From an uncultured Oceanospirillaceae bacterium (GTDB taxonomy: Bacteria > Pseudomonadota > Gammaproteobacteria > Pseudomonadales > Balneatricaceae): a stretch of 64,000 nucleotides of DNA. The DNA lies in the NCBI GenBank assembly GCA_937138495.1, contig CAKZPE010000009.1, positions 62,001 through 126,000 on the forward strand. Direction: 5' to 3'. The notes under the pieces were generated by a model. It was given only the letters and a program-made list of their open reading frames with translations. It was not told where the DNA came from and ran no database searches. A program made the position numbers and the translations under genes. This document shows, piece after piece, positions 40,355-48,802 of the stretch (the stretch's first letter is position 1; each line of letters opens with the position of its first letter).

Positions 40355-40402
40355 GGATAGTATCCCGTATAAGTGATTACCCTTAATATCGGCTATATAC
40401 CC
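40355..40402. promoter_or_regulatory. Candidate shared operator in the divergent kinase/ligase region
   Basis: Within the 181-bp region between the kinase and the ligase are GGATAgTATCC (40355-40365, perfect 5-bp arms), TACCCTTAATATCGG (40378-40392) and TATACCC (40396-40402). The middle element resembles TACCCTTATATTGG ahead of the acyl-CoA dehydrogenase (33789-33802). Confidence 0.5.
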
Positions 40403-40444
40403 AAGCAAGTGTTACGTACCTGTGTGTTGAGAAAGGAGATCATT

Positions 40445-42073
40445 ATGCCGACCGCTGATAACCCCTACAGTTTTGGCCTGGAAAAGAATGTTGCGAATTT
40501 TGCGGCGCTGAGCCCTTTAGGCTTTATTGAGCGGGCTGCCAGTGTCTTTCCTGACTATCCGGCGGTGGTGCATCAACAGACCCGGCGTAGCTGGTCAGAC
40601 ACCTACCGGCGGTGCCGGCGGCTTGCCGGTGCACTGCAGGGGCGGGGAATCGGTCAGGGGGATACGGTGGCGGTAATGTCGCCGAATATTCCGGAAATGT
40701 TTGAAGTGCATTTTGGGGTGCCAATGGCCGGTGCGGTGCTGAATGCTTTGAATATCCGCCTGGATGCGGAGGCGCTGGCGTTCATTCTTCAGCATGCTGA
40801 AGCAAAGGTAGTGATCGTTGACCGGGAGTTTTCGGATGTCATTGCCCGGGCGCTGAATATGCTGGAAACCCGGCCACTGGTCATTGATATTGATGATCCG
40901 TATTTTGAAGGCGGTCGGTTAATCGGTGAGTGTGATTATGAAGCGTTGCTGGCAGAAGGCAGCGAAGATTTCGTCTGGCAGCTGCCTGCGGATGAGTGGG
41001 ATGCCATCAGTCTGAATTACACTTCAGGTACCACCGGTAATCCGAAAGGGGTGGTGTATCACCATCGGGGTGCCTATCTGAATGCGATGAGCAATATCGT
41101 TTCCTGGAACATGGGATCCCATCCGGTTTATCTCTGGACATTACCGATGTTTCACTGTAATGGCTGGTGTTTTCCCTGGTCCGTTGCGGCGGCCGCCGGT
41201 GTGAATGTCTGCCTGCGGCATGTGCGGGATGATGCAATATATTCAGCGATCAGAGATGAGAAGGTCAGCCATTTCTGTGGCGCACCGATTGTGCTGAATA
41301 TGCTGAATAATGCACCTGATGAGATGAAAGCCGGGATTGAGCACGCGGTCAGTGTGATGACCGCTGGCGCAGCGCCCCCTGCAGCAGTGATCCGGAATAT
41401 GGAAGCGATGGGGTTCACGGTGACCCATGTATACGGCCTGACAGAAACCTATGGTCCGTCGGTGGTATGTGAATGGCATCAGGCCTGGAATGCGCTGGGG
41501 CAGGATGAGATTGCCCGGCTGAAAGCCCGTCAGGGTGTAAGAGCGCCGATGCTTGATGGCCTGATGGTGGCGAATCCGGATACCCTTGAGCCGGTTCCGC
41601 AGGATGGCAAAACCATGGGTGAGATTTTCATGCGGGGGAATCTGGTGATGAAGGGGTATCTGAAGAACCCGTCAACAACTTCAGCCAGTTTTGCCGGGGG
41701 CTGGTTTCATTCCGGTGATCTGGCGGTATGGCACCCGGATGGCTATATCGAAATTAAAGACCGCTCAAAGGACATCATCATTTCAGGGGGGGAGAATATT
41801 TCCAGCATTGAAGTTGAAGATGTGCTTTACCGCCATCCGCAGGTCATGGAAGCGGCGGTGGTGGCAAAAGCCGATGAAAAGTGGGGCGAAGTGCCTTGTG
41901 CGTTTATTACCCTGAAAGGGGATGCAGACGTGACAGAAGCCGATATTGTATCCTTTTGCCGGGACAATATGGCGCATTTCAAAGTGCCTAAGTGTGTGAT
42001 TTTCGGACCGCTGCCGAAAACCTCTACCGGCAAAATTCAGAAGTTCGTCTTACGCGAAAAGGTCAGTCTTTAG
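40445..42073 (+). CDS. AMP-binding acyl-CoA ligase (DmdB/AAE-like)
   Basis: 542 aa from ATG 40445, with a strong AAAGGAGAT just upstream (40432-40440). ANL motifs: LNYTSGTTGNPKGVVYHHRG, LPMFHCNGWCFPW, HVYGLTETYGPS, FHSGDLAV, IKDRSKDIIISGGENISSIE and the terminal PKTSTGKIQKF with the catalytic Lys. The FHCNGW signature is typical of plant AAE and of bacterial DmdB-like short/medium acyl-CoA ligases. It could activate a short or branched or sulfur-containing acid; no dmd partner genes are seen in this window, so DMSP metabolism is not supported. Confidence 0.9.
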   Translation: MPTADNPYSFGLEKNVANFAALSPLGFIERAASVFPDYPAVVHQQTRRSWSDTYRRCRRLAGALQGRGIGQGDTVAVMSPNIPEMFEVHFGVPMAGAVLNALNIRLDAEALAFILQHAEAKVVIVDREFSDVIARALNMLETRPLVIDIDDPYFEGGRLIGECDYEALLAEGSEDFVWQLPADEWDAISLNYTSGTTGNPKGVVYHHRGAYLNAMSNIVSWNMGSHPVYLWTLPMFHCNGWCFPWSVAAAAGVNVCLRHVRDDAIYSAIRDEKVSHFCGAPIVLNMLNNAPDEMKAGIEHAVSVMTAGAAPPAAVIRNMEAMGFTVTHVYGLTETYGPSVVCEWHQAWNALGQDEIARLKARQGVRAPMLDGLMVANPDTLEPVPQDGKTMGEIFMRGNLVMKGYLKNPSTTSASFAGGWFHSGDLAVWHPDGYIEIKDRSKDIIISGGENISSIEVEDVLYRHPQVMEAAVVAKADEKWGEVPCAFITLKGDADVTEADIVSFCRDNMAHFKVPKCVIFGPLPKTSTGKIQKFVLREKVSL

Positions 42074-42170
42074 TCGGGGTTTATGTTTGTCTGAGGGATC
42101 TTCAGGTGGGGAGTGTTGTCACAGTATTGCCAGGTGAACCACATTAATTACCCAGATATAAAGGATTATC

Positions 42171-42635
42171 ATGAAGAAGTTTCCTCAGATTGTTGCGATT
42201 GCCGGCAGCATTGTTTTTGCAGCGGTTACGCTGAATGTTCAGGCCGATGATGGCCTGGTTCGGCTGAAGAGCGCGTCGTCAGTGGCTGAAACCGCAGATA
42301 AACTTGAAACGGTCCTGAAGGCGAAAGGTATGACCGTATTTACCCGGATCAATCATACCAAAGGTGCTGAGAGTGTGGGGTTGTCACTGCGGCCGACGGA
42401 AGTCGTGGTATTCGGTAACCCTAAAATTGGCACGCTGTTAATGAATTGCAGCCCTCAGGTGGCGATTGATTTGCCCCAAAAGGCGCTTATTCAGGAAGAT
42501 GACAAAGGTCAGGTCTGGCTGAGTTATAACGACCCGCAGTATTTGGCTGAGCGTCACAATATTCAGGGCTGTGATCAGCCGCTGAAAAAAGTTTCCGGGG
42601 CGTTAAATGCATTTGCTCAGAAGGCGACGCAATAG
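42171..42635 (+). CDS. DUF302 periplasmic protein
   Basis: 154 aa. Signal peptide with AGSIVFAAVTLNVQA cleavage, then a DUF302-type domain (VAETADKLETVLKAKGMTVFTRINH, VVVFGNPKIGTLLM, VWLSYNDPQYLAERH). Members are small exported proteins of unknown function. A aaaggattatc ribosome binding site is present. A strong terminator follows. Confidence 0.85.
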   Translation: MKKFPQIVAIAGSIVFAAVTLNVQADDGLVRLKSASSVAETADKLETVLKAKGMTVFTRINHTKGAESVGLSLRPTEVVVFGNPKIGTLLMNCSPQVAIDLPQKALIQEDDKGQVWLSYNDPQYLAERHNIQGCDQPLKKVSGALNAFAQKATQ

Positions 42636-42650
42636 CTGTTAACCGTTAGG

Positions 42651-42678
42651 AAAAAGGCGCCGGGTGGCGCCTTTTTTA
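42651..42678 (+). terminator. Rho-independent terminator of DUF302 gene
   Basis: AAGGCGCC (42654-42661) and GGCGCCTT (42666-42673) form an 8-bp stem with a GGGT loop, flanked by A- and T-runs. Confidence 0.9.
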
Positions 42679-42731
42679 TGCGGGACTTTAGACATAGCGC
42701 TTTTCTGAAAATCAGTTTGGCCTGAACCGTT

Positions 42732-44171
42732 TTACAGGGCTTTGATCTGCTCCCGGATCTCTTCCGCATACTGTTTACGGAGGTTCAGGTTAGTGATTTC
42801 ATGGCTGCTTAAACCGGTATTTTTCAGCGCGATATCGATCTGTTGCATCGCACGGTCTGTCTGACCGACAGCCAGAAAATACTCAATCCGTGCCTGATGC
42901 ACACCTTTGGTATCGCCTGCCAGACCATAGAGTTCGGCCAGTTCATACCAGAGCATACTGTTTTGTGGCTGCGATTCTGCCAGCTCTTCATAAAAGGTAA
43001 CGGCCTTCTGGTATTTACCGGCTGCCATCAGGGCGCGGGCATAGAATAAGCGTACCGGGTAGCTGTCGGGATACAGCTGGTACAGGCTGTCGAGTTTAGC
43101 CAGCGCGGCAGGGTAGTCCTTTTTGGCCAGCATCAGTTCAACGTAACCGATATTCACCGCCAGTTGATTATTGATGTCTGCCGGCAGCTTATTGTAGGCA
43201 TTAAGGGCTTTATCAAACTGCAGGTTGCGGGTAGCAGCCAGCATAATGCCGTACTGACTTAAAGGGTCCTGACTTTGTGCGTCGTACTCTTTAATCAGAT
43301 CGGCGGGTTGTTTGCTGTAGCTGACGCGGATGCGGGTCTGAATGAGGCCGAACTCAGGGGTGTATTTCCGGTGGCCGTTGCCGGGCAGCTGTTTGGCCCG
43401 GTTTTTTGCATCAGCGATCCGGGATTCAGTCACCGGGTGGGTCAGCAGAAATTCCGGCGGTTGCTGGCCGAGGAAGCGGCTGGAGCGTTGAAGCTGGCCG
43501 AACATCTGATGCATGGCGTTAGGGTCATAACCGGAAGCTACCAGGTTAAGCATACCGATGCGGTCTGCTTCCTGCTCATTACGGCGGCTGAAGTTCAGGC
43601 TTAGCTGTTTACCGGCGGCGATACTGGTGGAGAGGCCTGCAACACCGGCCTGGCCACCGGAGGCCGCGCCGGCAACAATGCTGGCCAGTACGCCGGCAAG
43701 TATCAGCGGCTGGTTAATCCGTTGCTGTTCCAGTTGCTGGGCGTAATGCCGCTGGGAAAGGTGCGCCAGCTCGTGGGCGACAACGGAGGCCAGTTGCTGT
43801 TCGTTTTCAGCAGCCAGTACCAGCCCGGCGTTAATGCCAACAATGCCGCCGGGGACTGCAAAAGCATTGAGGGTGGGGTTATCCAGTACGATCAGTTCCA
43901 GACGGCGGTCGCTCAGTTGGCTGGTCGCGGCCAGATTCCAGAGAGTGTCGGACAGGTAGTTGTACACCACCGGGTCATGATATTCACGGGTGCTGCCACG
44001 CAGCAGTCTGGCCCAGGTGCGGCCCAGCTGATATTCCTGTTGCAGTGAAATCACAGAAGATGTGGTGTCGCCAATCGTTGGCAGTTGGTTACTGGCAGGT
44101 GCGTTCACCGGCAGCAGGCAGAATGCTGCGCTGCCGGCGGTGATCAGGCCGCGCTGAAAAATCTTTTTCAT
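42732..44171 (-). CDS. bepA: BepA-like M48 metalloprotease/chaperone with TPR repeats
   Basis: 479 aa from ATG 44171, with a signal peptide (ITAGSAAFCLLPVNAPAS). M48 peptidase domain with HExxH in VVAHELAHLSQRH and the downstream zinc Glu in NEQEADRIGM; a C-terminal half of TPR repeats (DSYPVRLFYARALMAAGKYQKA type). BepA degrades or helps assemble outer-membrane proteins and LptD. The GTG upstream (44207) is open in frame but not signal-peptide-like. Position beside a tusA-like gene and PerM permease follows Pseudomonas order. Confidence 0.92.
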   Translation of the reverse strand: MKKIFQRGLITAGSAAFCLLPVNAPASNQLPTIGDTTSSVISLQQEYQLGRTWARLLRGSTREYHDPVVYNYLSDTLWNLAATSQLSDRRLELIVLDNPTLNAFAVPGGIVGINAGLVLAAENEQQLASVVAHELAHLSQRHYAQQLEQQRINQPLILAGVLASIVAGAASGGQAGVAGLSTSIAAGKQLSLNFSRRNEQEADRIGMLNLVASGYDPNAMHQMFGQLQRSSRFLGQQPPEFLLTHPVTESRIADAKNRAKQLPGNGHRKYTPEFGLIQTRIRVSYSKQPADLIKEYDAQSQDPLSQYGIMLAATRNLQFDKALNAYNKLPADINNQLAVNIGYVELMLAKKDYPAALAKLDSLYQLYPDSYPVRLFYARALMAAGKYQKAVTFYEELAESQPQNSMLWYELAELYGLAGDTKGVHQARIEYFLAVGQTDRAMQQIDIALKNTGLSSHEITNLNLRKQYAEEIREQIKAL

Positions 44172-44402
44172 CGTCACAACTTTTTTTGTCACAGCTTTTA
44201 TCTTCACAGCTTAGAACCTTTATGACTGCTTTCATGATATCTGTCAGACAGTTTAAAGCAGCACGTAGAAAATAACTTTGGTGTCATAGGTTATTGAGGC
44301 TTTTTATTATATATTGCTCAACTTGTTATTAGCATTATGGTTTTTACCGGCATTCCGGAGTTTGCAGTTCTGGTGTTGGCAAGCGTTATTCTGAGAGTAT
44401 GT

Positions 44403-44639
44403 ATGAAGTCCGATTTAATTGATCAACACCTTGATGCCCGCGGCCTGAATTGTCCGTTACCTCTGTTAAAAGCGAAGCAGGCTTTGCACAGTCTGTCAGC
44501 CGGTCAGGTATTGAGGGTGGTTGCAACGGACGCCGGCTCAGTTCGTGATTTTAAAGCCTATACAGATCAGTCCGACCATGAATTGCTGGAAGCGTTCACC
44601 GAGGATGATGAATATATTTACGTGATTCGCCGCGGTTAA
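44403..44639 (+). CDS. TusA-family sulfurtransferase-like protein
   Basis: 78 aa from ATG 44403. DARGLNCPLPLLKAKQAL with a single Cys in the CPxP motif defines the TusA/SirA/YeeD fold. TusA relays sulfur in tRNA thiolation; paralogues in this position (next to bepA) may serve other sulfur or redox roles. Followed by the AI-2E gene 20 bp downstream. Confidence 0.88.
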   Translation: MKSDLIDQHLDARGLNCPLPLLKAKQALHSLSAGQVLRVVATDAGSVRDFKAYTDQSDHELLEAFTEDDEYIYVIRRG

Positions 44640-44659
44640 CGGCTTAGGAGCATCCGGGT

Positions 44660-45733
44660 TTGAAGAAGATTTTCTCGAAATGGATCGAAAGTTACTTCTC
44701 GAATGAGGAAGTAATGTTGCTGCTGGTGCTGCTGGTAGCGTTCTTTGGTGTGATTATTTATCTGGGGCAGGCGCTGGCCCCTGTCTTTACCAGTATCATC
44801 CTGGCATTTCTGATGCAGGGGATTATTGTCTGGCTGAAGGAAAAAAAGGTGCCGCACCTGGTATCGGTGGTATCAGTGTTTATGGTGTTTGTCGGAGTGC
44901 TGTTATCGGTCATTCTGTTCATTCTGCCGCTGGCCTGGAAACAGTCGGTTAATTTGTTTAATGAACTGCCCCGCATGGTTACAGAGGCTCAGCATGTGTT
45001 GCTGTTGCTGCCGCAGCAGTATCCGGAGATATTTTCTGAACATCAGATCACTCAGATTATTGATATCGCCACGACTGAGCTGAGTAAGGCCGGTCAGTGG
45101 GTATTAACCTTTTCACTGAATTCGATTACCGGTCTGATGGCTTTGCTGATCTATCTGGTGTTGGTGCCGATTTTAGTGTTTTTCTTCCTGAAAGACGGCG
45201 GTGGACTGGCCCGTTGGTGGGTGTCCTTCCTGCCGGAAAAGAAGGAAATGCTGACCAATGTCTGGCATGAAATGGATAACCAGATTGCTAACTATGTCCG
45301 CGGTAAGGTGATTGAAATTGTGATCGTCGGGGCGGTTACCTACATTGCTTTTGTCTTCCTGGGGATTAACTATGCGGCCCTGCTGGCGATTATGGTAGGG
45401 CTCTCAGTACTGATTCCGTATATCGGTGCTGCACTGGTAACACTGCCGGTAGCGCTGATCGGCTTTGTCCAGTGGGGCTGGACGAATGAATTCTGGTACC
45501 TGATGGTTGCCTACGGCATTATTCAGGCGCTTGACGGTAACGTGCTGGTGCCTCTGCTGTTCTCTGAGGCGGTCAACCTGCACCCGGTATCCATTATCGT
45601 TGCGGTGCTGGTATTCGGTACGGTCTGGGGTTTCTGGGGCGTGTTTTTTGCGATTCCGCTGGCGACGCTGATCAAAGCGATTCTGAATGCCTGGCCCAAG
45701 ACTCATGCCCTCGGATCGGGGGCAGCTGAGTAG
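44660..45733 (+). CDS. AI-2E family transporter / PerM-like permease
   Basis: 357 aa, start TTG 44660 supported by taggag about 8 nt upstream. Same family as the protein at 8700, with VIGAVTYIAFVFLGINYAALLA, LSVLIPYIGAALVTL, ALDGNVLVPLLFSEAVNLHP and GVFFAIPLATLIKAI. About eight transmembrane helices. Substrate not known. The gene after bepA and a TusA-like gene is a known conserved neighbourhood. Confidence 0.88.
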   Translation: MKKIFSKWIESYFSNEEVMLLLVLLVAFFGVIIYLGQALAPVFTSIILAFLMQGIIVWLKEKKVPHLVSVVSVFMVFVGVLLSVILFILPLAWKQSVNLFNELPRMVTEAQHVLLLLPQQYPEIFSEHQITQIIDIATTELSKAGQWVLTFSLNSITGLMALLIYLVLVPILVFFFLKDGGGLARWWVSFLPEKKEMLTNVWHEMDNQIANYVRGKVIEIVIVGAVTYIAFVFLGINYAALLAIMVGLSVLIPYIGAALVTLPVALIGFVQWGWTNEFWYLMVAYGIIQALDGNVLVPLLFSEAVNLHPVSIIVAVLVFGTVWGFWGVFFAIPLATLIKAILNAWPKTHALGSGAAE

Positions 45734-45746
45734 CGCTTTTCTGTTA

Positions 45747-45787
45747 TTAAAAAACCGCATCCGGATACACCTGATGCGGTTTTTTTA
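45747..45787. terminator. Bidirectional terminator
   Basis: AAAAACCGCAT (45750-45760) and ATGCGGTTTTT (45774-45784) pair over 11 bp with a 13-nt loop, between the convergent permease and DMT exporter genes; A/T-runs on both sides. Confidence 0.9.
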
Positions 45788-45811
45788 TACCTGATGGTAG
45801 CTGAGGGGCCT

Positions 45812-46738
45812 TCAGGCCGGGGCTTGCAGTTCTTTGCGGGTGCGAATCATCAGTGCGATACAGATCAGCAGCATGGCGGTTATTTCCGCCTGGCCAAGTG
45901 TTTGCTGCATAAACCAGGTGCCGGTCAGCATCGCAATGATCAGCTCACTGGCTCCGATGATGGCAACCTGTTCCGGGGCGGTACGTTTCAGGCCGGATAA
46001 AAACAAAAACTGTGGAATAATCGCTGCCAGAATTGCAATTCCCAGTAGCCCGTATACGCCGCTGATGTTCTGCGGCAGCAATTGTTCCGGGGGGGAGAGC
46101 ATCAGCATCGGTATCAGTATTAACAGATGGCCGTTACAGCTCCAGGCAACGCGTTTCGTGGCAGGGATATTTTGTACGGGTTTGGCCAGATACTGAATGT
46201 GTCCTGCAAATACCAGCGGTGCAATTGCACAGGTAAGAATGGCGGACAATGGTACGCCATTAAGTGTGTCCGGAGTGGCAACCAGTGAAACGGCAATCAG
46301 GATAAGCAGGGCTGCCAGAGATGCGTTGCGACAGGGGCGTCGTTTCCGCCACACCCAGCCGATTGCGACGCAGAATACCGGGTAGGTGTAATAAATCAGA
46401 ATGGCCAGGCTGACCGGTATTGTCTGTAATGCGTCAAAATAGAAATACGCCCCGATGCCATTGAGCATTCCCAGAAATAACATCCGACAGGCTTCCGGCC
46501 AGACGATCCGGGCAATCGGCAGGAACCCCGCGCAGATCAGTGCCGGTATCGCAAAACGGTAAAAGGTGGTGGTCAGGGTGTCAAATCCTTCCTGCGCGAG
46601 AAACTGCACAAAGAGTGGGTTGAGGCCAAAGCCGCAGGCCGAAGCGAATATCATCAGCGGGCCAGCCAGCTGAGACATGTTCCCCTGTTGTGGTCCGCCG
46701 GTCAGTCTGAGTTGCAGATTGGATGCTGAGCTTTGCAT
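45812..46738 (-). CDS. DMT superfamily (EamA) transporter
   Basis: 308 aa from ATG 46738; an upstream in-frame ATG at 46795 is also possible. Two EamA repeats with ten predicted helices (FASACGFGLNPLFVQFL to MLLICIALMIRT). Contains TTFYRFAIPALI and LLGIAILAAIIPQFLFLSGL. Metabolite exporters of this family carry amino acids or nucleobases. Divergent from the LysR gene, which probably controls it. Confidence 0.85.
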   Translation of the reverse strand: MQSSASNLQLRLTGGPQQGNMSQLAGPLMIFASACGFGLNPLFVQFLAQEGFDTLTTTFYRFAIPALICAGFLPIARIVWPEACRMLFLGMLNGIGAYFYFDALQTIPVSLAILIYYTYPVFCVAIGWVWRKRRPCRNASLAALLILIAVSLVATPDTLNGVPLSAILTCAIAPLVFAGHIQYLAKPVQNIPATKRVAWSCNGHLLILIPMLMLSPPEQLLPQNISGVYGLLGIAILAAIIPQFLFLSGLKRTAPEQVAIIGASELIIAMLTGTWFMQQTLGQAEITAMLLICIALMIRTRKELQAPA

Positions 46739-46887
46739 GATCGTGCCGGATTCCTTATCAGTTACGTGCCGTGATATGCGATTGAGTGAATGCATCCTAG
46801 TGATAAAATGATGAATAAAATATTGAAATATTCGATAAACTGATTAATTTTATGCATGTATTTCGATTGTAATTAAGAGGCCTGATT

Positions 46888-47802
46888 ATGATGCGGCTGG
46901 ATATGCGCCACTGGGAAATGTTTTATCAGGTGTGCCTGTGTGGCACTCTGCGCCAGGCTGCGCAGGTCATGGGTATCAGCCAGTCAGCACTGAGTCACCG
47001 GCTGGCGGAAGCCGAACGGCGATTAGGCGGCGCAGTGTTTGAGCGTCAGGGGCGGTTGCTCCGGTTAACCCCGGCCGGCGAAATTCTGGTGCAGCAGATG
47101 CAGCAGGTTTTGCCTGTATTGCAGCGGGCGGAGCAGGATTTTATTCAGCGGCAACAGAATGACAGCGTGACCCTGCGCATAGGAGTAGCTGCGTATAACT
47201 GCTATCACTGGCTGGCAGAGTTTATGGTCGCGTTAAAGCAGCAGGCGCCGGGAATTGAGATTGAGCTGATTGCTGCCGCTACTCACCGGCCTCTTCAGAG
47301 TTTGCTGGAAAGTGAAGTGGATCTGGTGTTGGCACCCGGTCATATGACCACTCCGGGGGTTGAGGCCATTGCATTATTTGAAGATTGTCTGGAATTAATC
47401 GTTCCGGTACAGCATCCGCTGGCGGCAAAAAAACGCATTGATCCACGGGACTTAGAGACTGAAAATTATCTGACTTACAGCCGTACTACTCAGCCGGGGT
47501 TTGAGTACGAGCGCTTTATACGGCCTGCCGGTGTGGTGCCGGGACGGCTGAGTGTGGTGGAGATGACCGATGCAATTGTTGAGCTGATCACGGCCGGTTT
47601 TGGTGTCAGTATATTGTCTCGCTGGGCGGTGTCAGAAGCGCTGAGCAGGGGCAGGGTCGTGGCGGTTACGCCGGGTAGTGGCTTATCTTTGCAATGGTCT
47701 GCACTGGTGCGGCGGAATGAAAAGTCCTCCGCCCCTGTGCGGCAGCTGGCCGGCATGCTGCAAACCTGGTTTCAGGCGAACATCCCGGCACAAGCTAACT
47801 GA
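46888..47802 (+). CDS. LysR-family regulator, MetR-like
   Basis: 304 aa. N-terminal HTH with GTLRQAAQVMGISQSALSHRLAEAERRLG, like MetR-group proteins, and a typical substrate-binding domain. AGAGG precedes ATG 46888. Divergent from the DMT transporter, so it may regulate export of the transported metabolite. The 149-bp spacer is AT-rich. Confidence 0.9.
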   Translation: MMRLDMRHWEMFYQVCLCGTLRQAAQVMGISQSALSHRLAEAERRLGGAVFERQGRLLRLTPAGEILVQQMQQVLPVLQRAEQDFIQRQQNDSVTLRIGVAAYNCYHWLAEFMVALKQQAPGIEIELIAAATHRPLQSLLESEVDLVLAPGHMTTPGVEAIALFEDCLELIVPVQHPLAAKKRIDPRDLETENYLTYSRTTQPGFEYERFIRPAGVVPGRLSVVEMTDAIVELITAGFGVSILSRWAVSEALSRGRVVAVTPGSGLSLQWSALVRRNEKSSAPVRQLAGMLQTWFQANIPAQAN

Positions 47803-47808
47803 AGTAGG

Positions 47809-48276
47809 CTACAGCGCTTTTACTGCTTCCAGTACTTCATCGGCATGGCCTGCGACTTTCAGTTTGCGCCATTCGTTGCGTAGCACGCCTTCAGCGTCAA
47901 TTAGAAAGGTGCTGCGCTCAATGCCCAGATGTTCTTTGCCGTACATTTTCTTCAGCTTGATGACGTCGAACAGTTTACACAGCTCTTCTTCTTTATCGCT
48001 GATCAGCTCGAACGGAAAGGATTGCTTTGCTTTGAAGTTTTCATGCGCGCGCATGCCGTCACGGGAAACGCCAAAAATTTCAGTGTTCGCTGCCTGGAAT
48101 TGCGGGTAAAGATCGCGGAAATTCTGTCCTTCAGTGGTGCAGCCCGGAGTGCTGTCTTTCGGGTAGAAATAGATCACCACATTTTTGCCTTTCAGTTCAC
48201 TCAGGGTGACTGTGGTTTCGCTGGTAGCAGCAGCGGTAAAATCAGTAACAGCTTCACCGGTTACAGGCAGGCTCAT
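47809..48276 (-). CDS. bcp: Peroxiredoxin Bcp (AhpC/TSA family)
   Basis: 155 aa. Thioredoxin-like fold with the peroxidatic Cys46 in DSTPGCTTEGQNFRD and the active-site Thr/Arg-type context. The resolving Cys seen at position +5 in E. coli Bcp is absent here (CTTEGQ); a later Cys (EEELCKLFDV) could take its place. Reduces organic peroxides. Strong ribosome binding site TTAAGGAG. The gap upstream to bamC lacks the expected gcvR/dapA. Confidence 0.93.
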   Translation of the reverse strand: MSLPVTGEAVTDFTAAATSETTVTLSELKGKNVVIYFYPKDSTPGCTTEGQNFRDLYPQFQAANTEIFGVSRDGMRAHENFKAKQSFPFELISDKEEELCKLFDVIKLKKMYGKEHLGIERSTFLIDAEGVLRNEWRKLKVAGHADEVLEAVKAL

Positions 48277-48802
48277 AATTAACTCCTTAATAAAAAGACA
48301 GGCGGTATGTGTTCAGCGGAAGATTCCTGAAGCTGGCACCGCCAACCGTAAAAACAGTCGTACATTCAAACAAAGTATCGATACGAAGAAAATCCCCGGT
48401 TGGATTTTTTAACGGATAAAGGGGTAAAAGGTGATGCCTTGAGCCATCCGCAGACGGGTTAAGGTAATCTTTGTTTTTAGCGGCCGTTTTTTCCTTAAAA
48501 ACGCTGAACTATTAAGGCTTTAAATACACAAAGGTTAGTCAGTTATGACTTTTTGTTATTTTACCGGTCAGAGGCGTTGAGTGATCTTCGCTGGCCAAGT
48601 AGTATTAGGCACTTTCATTTACGTCTGTAGCTTTTGTTGTGATGAATAACCGTGCTCTCAACCGGATGTATCCGGACATGGGCATGACATGAACAGTCAC
48701 AACGGTTATTCGGATTGAATAATCCGGTGAGCGTATTGGCAGAGGTAAAGGGCGTCTCGAACGATGTATGTGGTTGCCTTTAATTTTAGAACGGAATTAA
48801 AC
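48277..48802. other. Gene-free 526-bp region between bcp and bamC
   Basis: No credible gene on either strand. It carries dyads: AATAACCGT (48645-48653) with ACGGTTATT (48702-48710), the palindrome CCGGATGTATCCGG (48662-48675), and CGGATT/AATCCG (48711-48716, 48721-48726) with a GAAT loop. These may form a structured leader for bamC or regulator sites. Confidence 0.6.

Noticed and set aside
40445..42073. Possible DmdB-type DMSP demethylation pathway
   Set aside because: The ligase resembles DmdB, but dmdA, dmdC and dmdD are not in the window; the acyl-CoA dehydrogenase nearby is not enough to claim the pathway.
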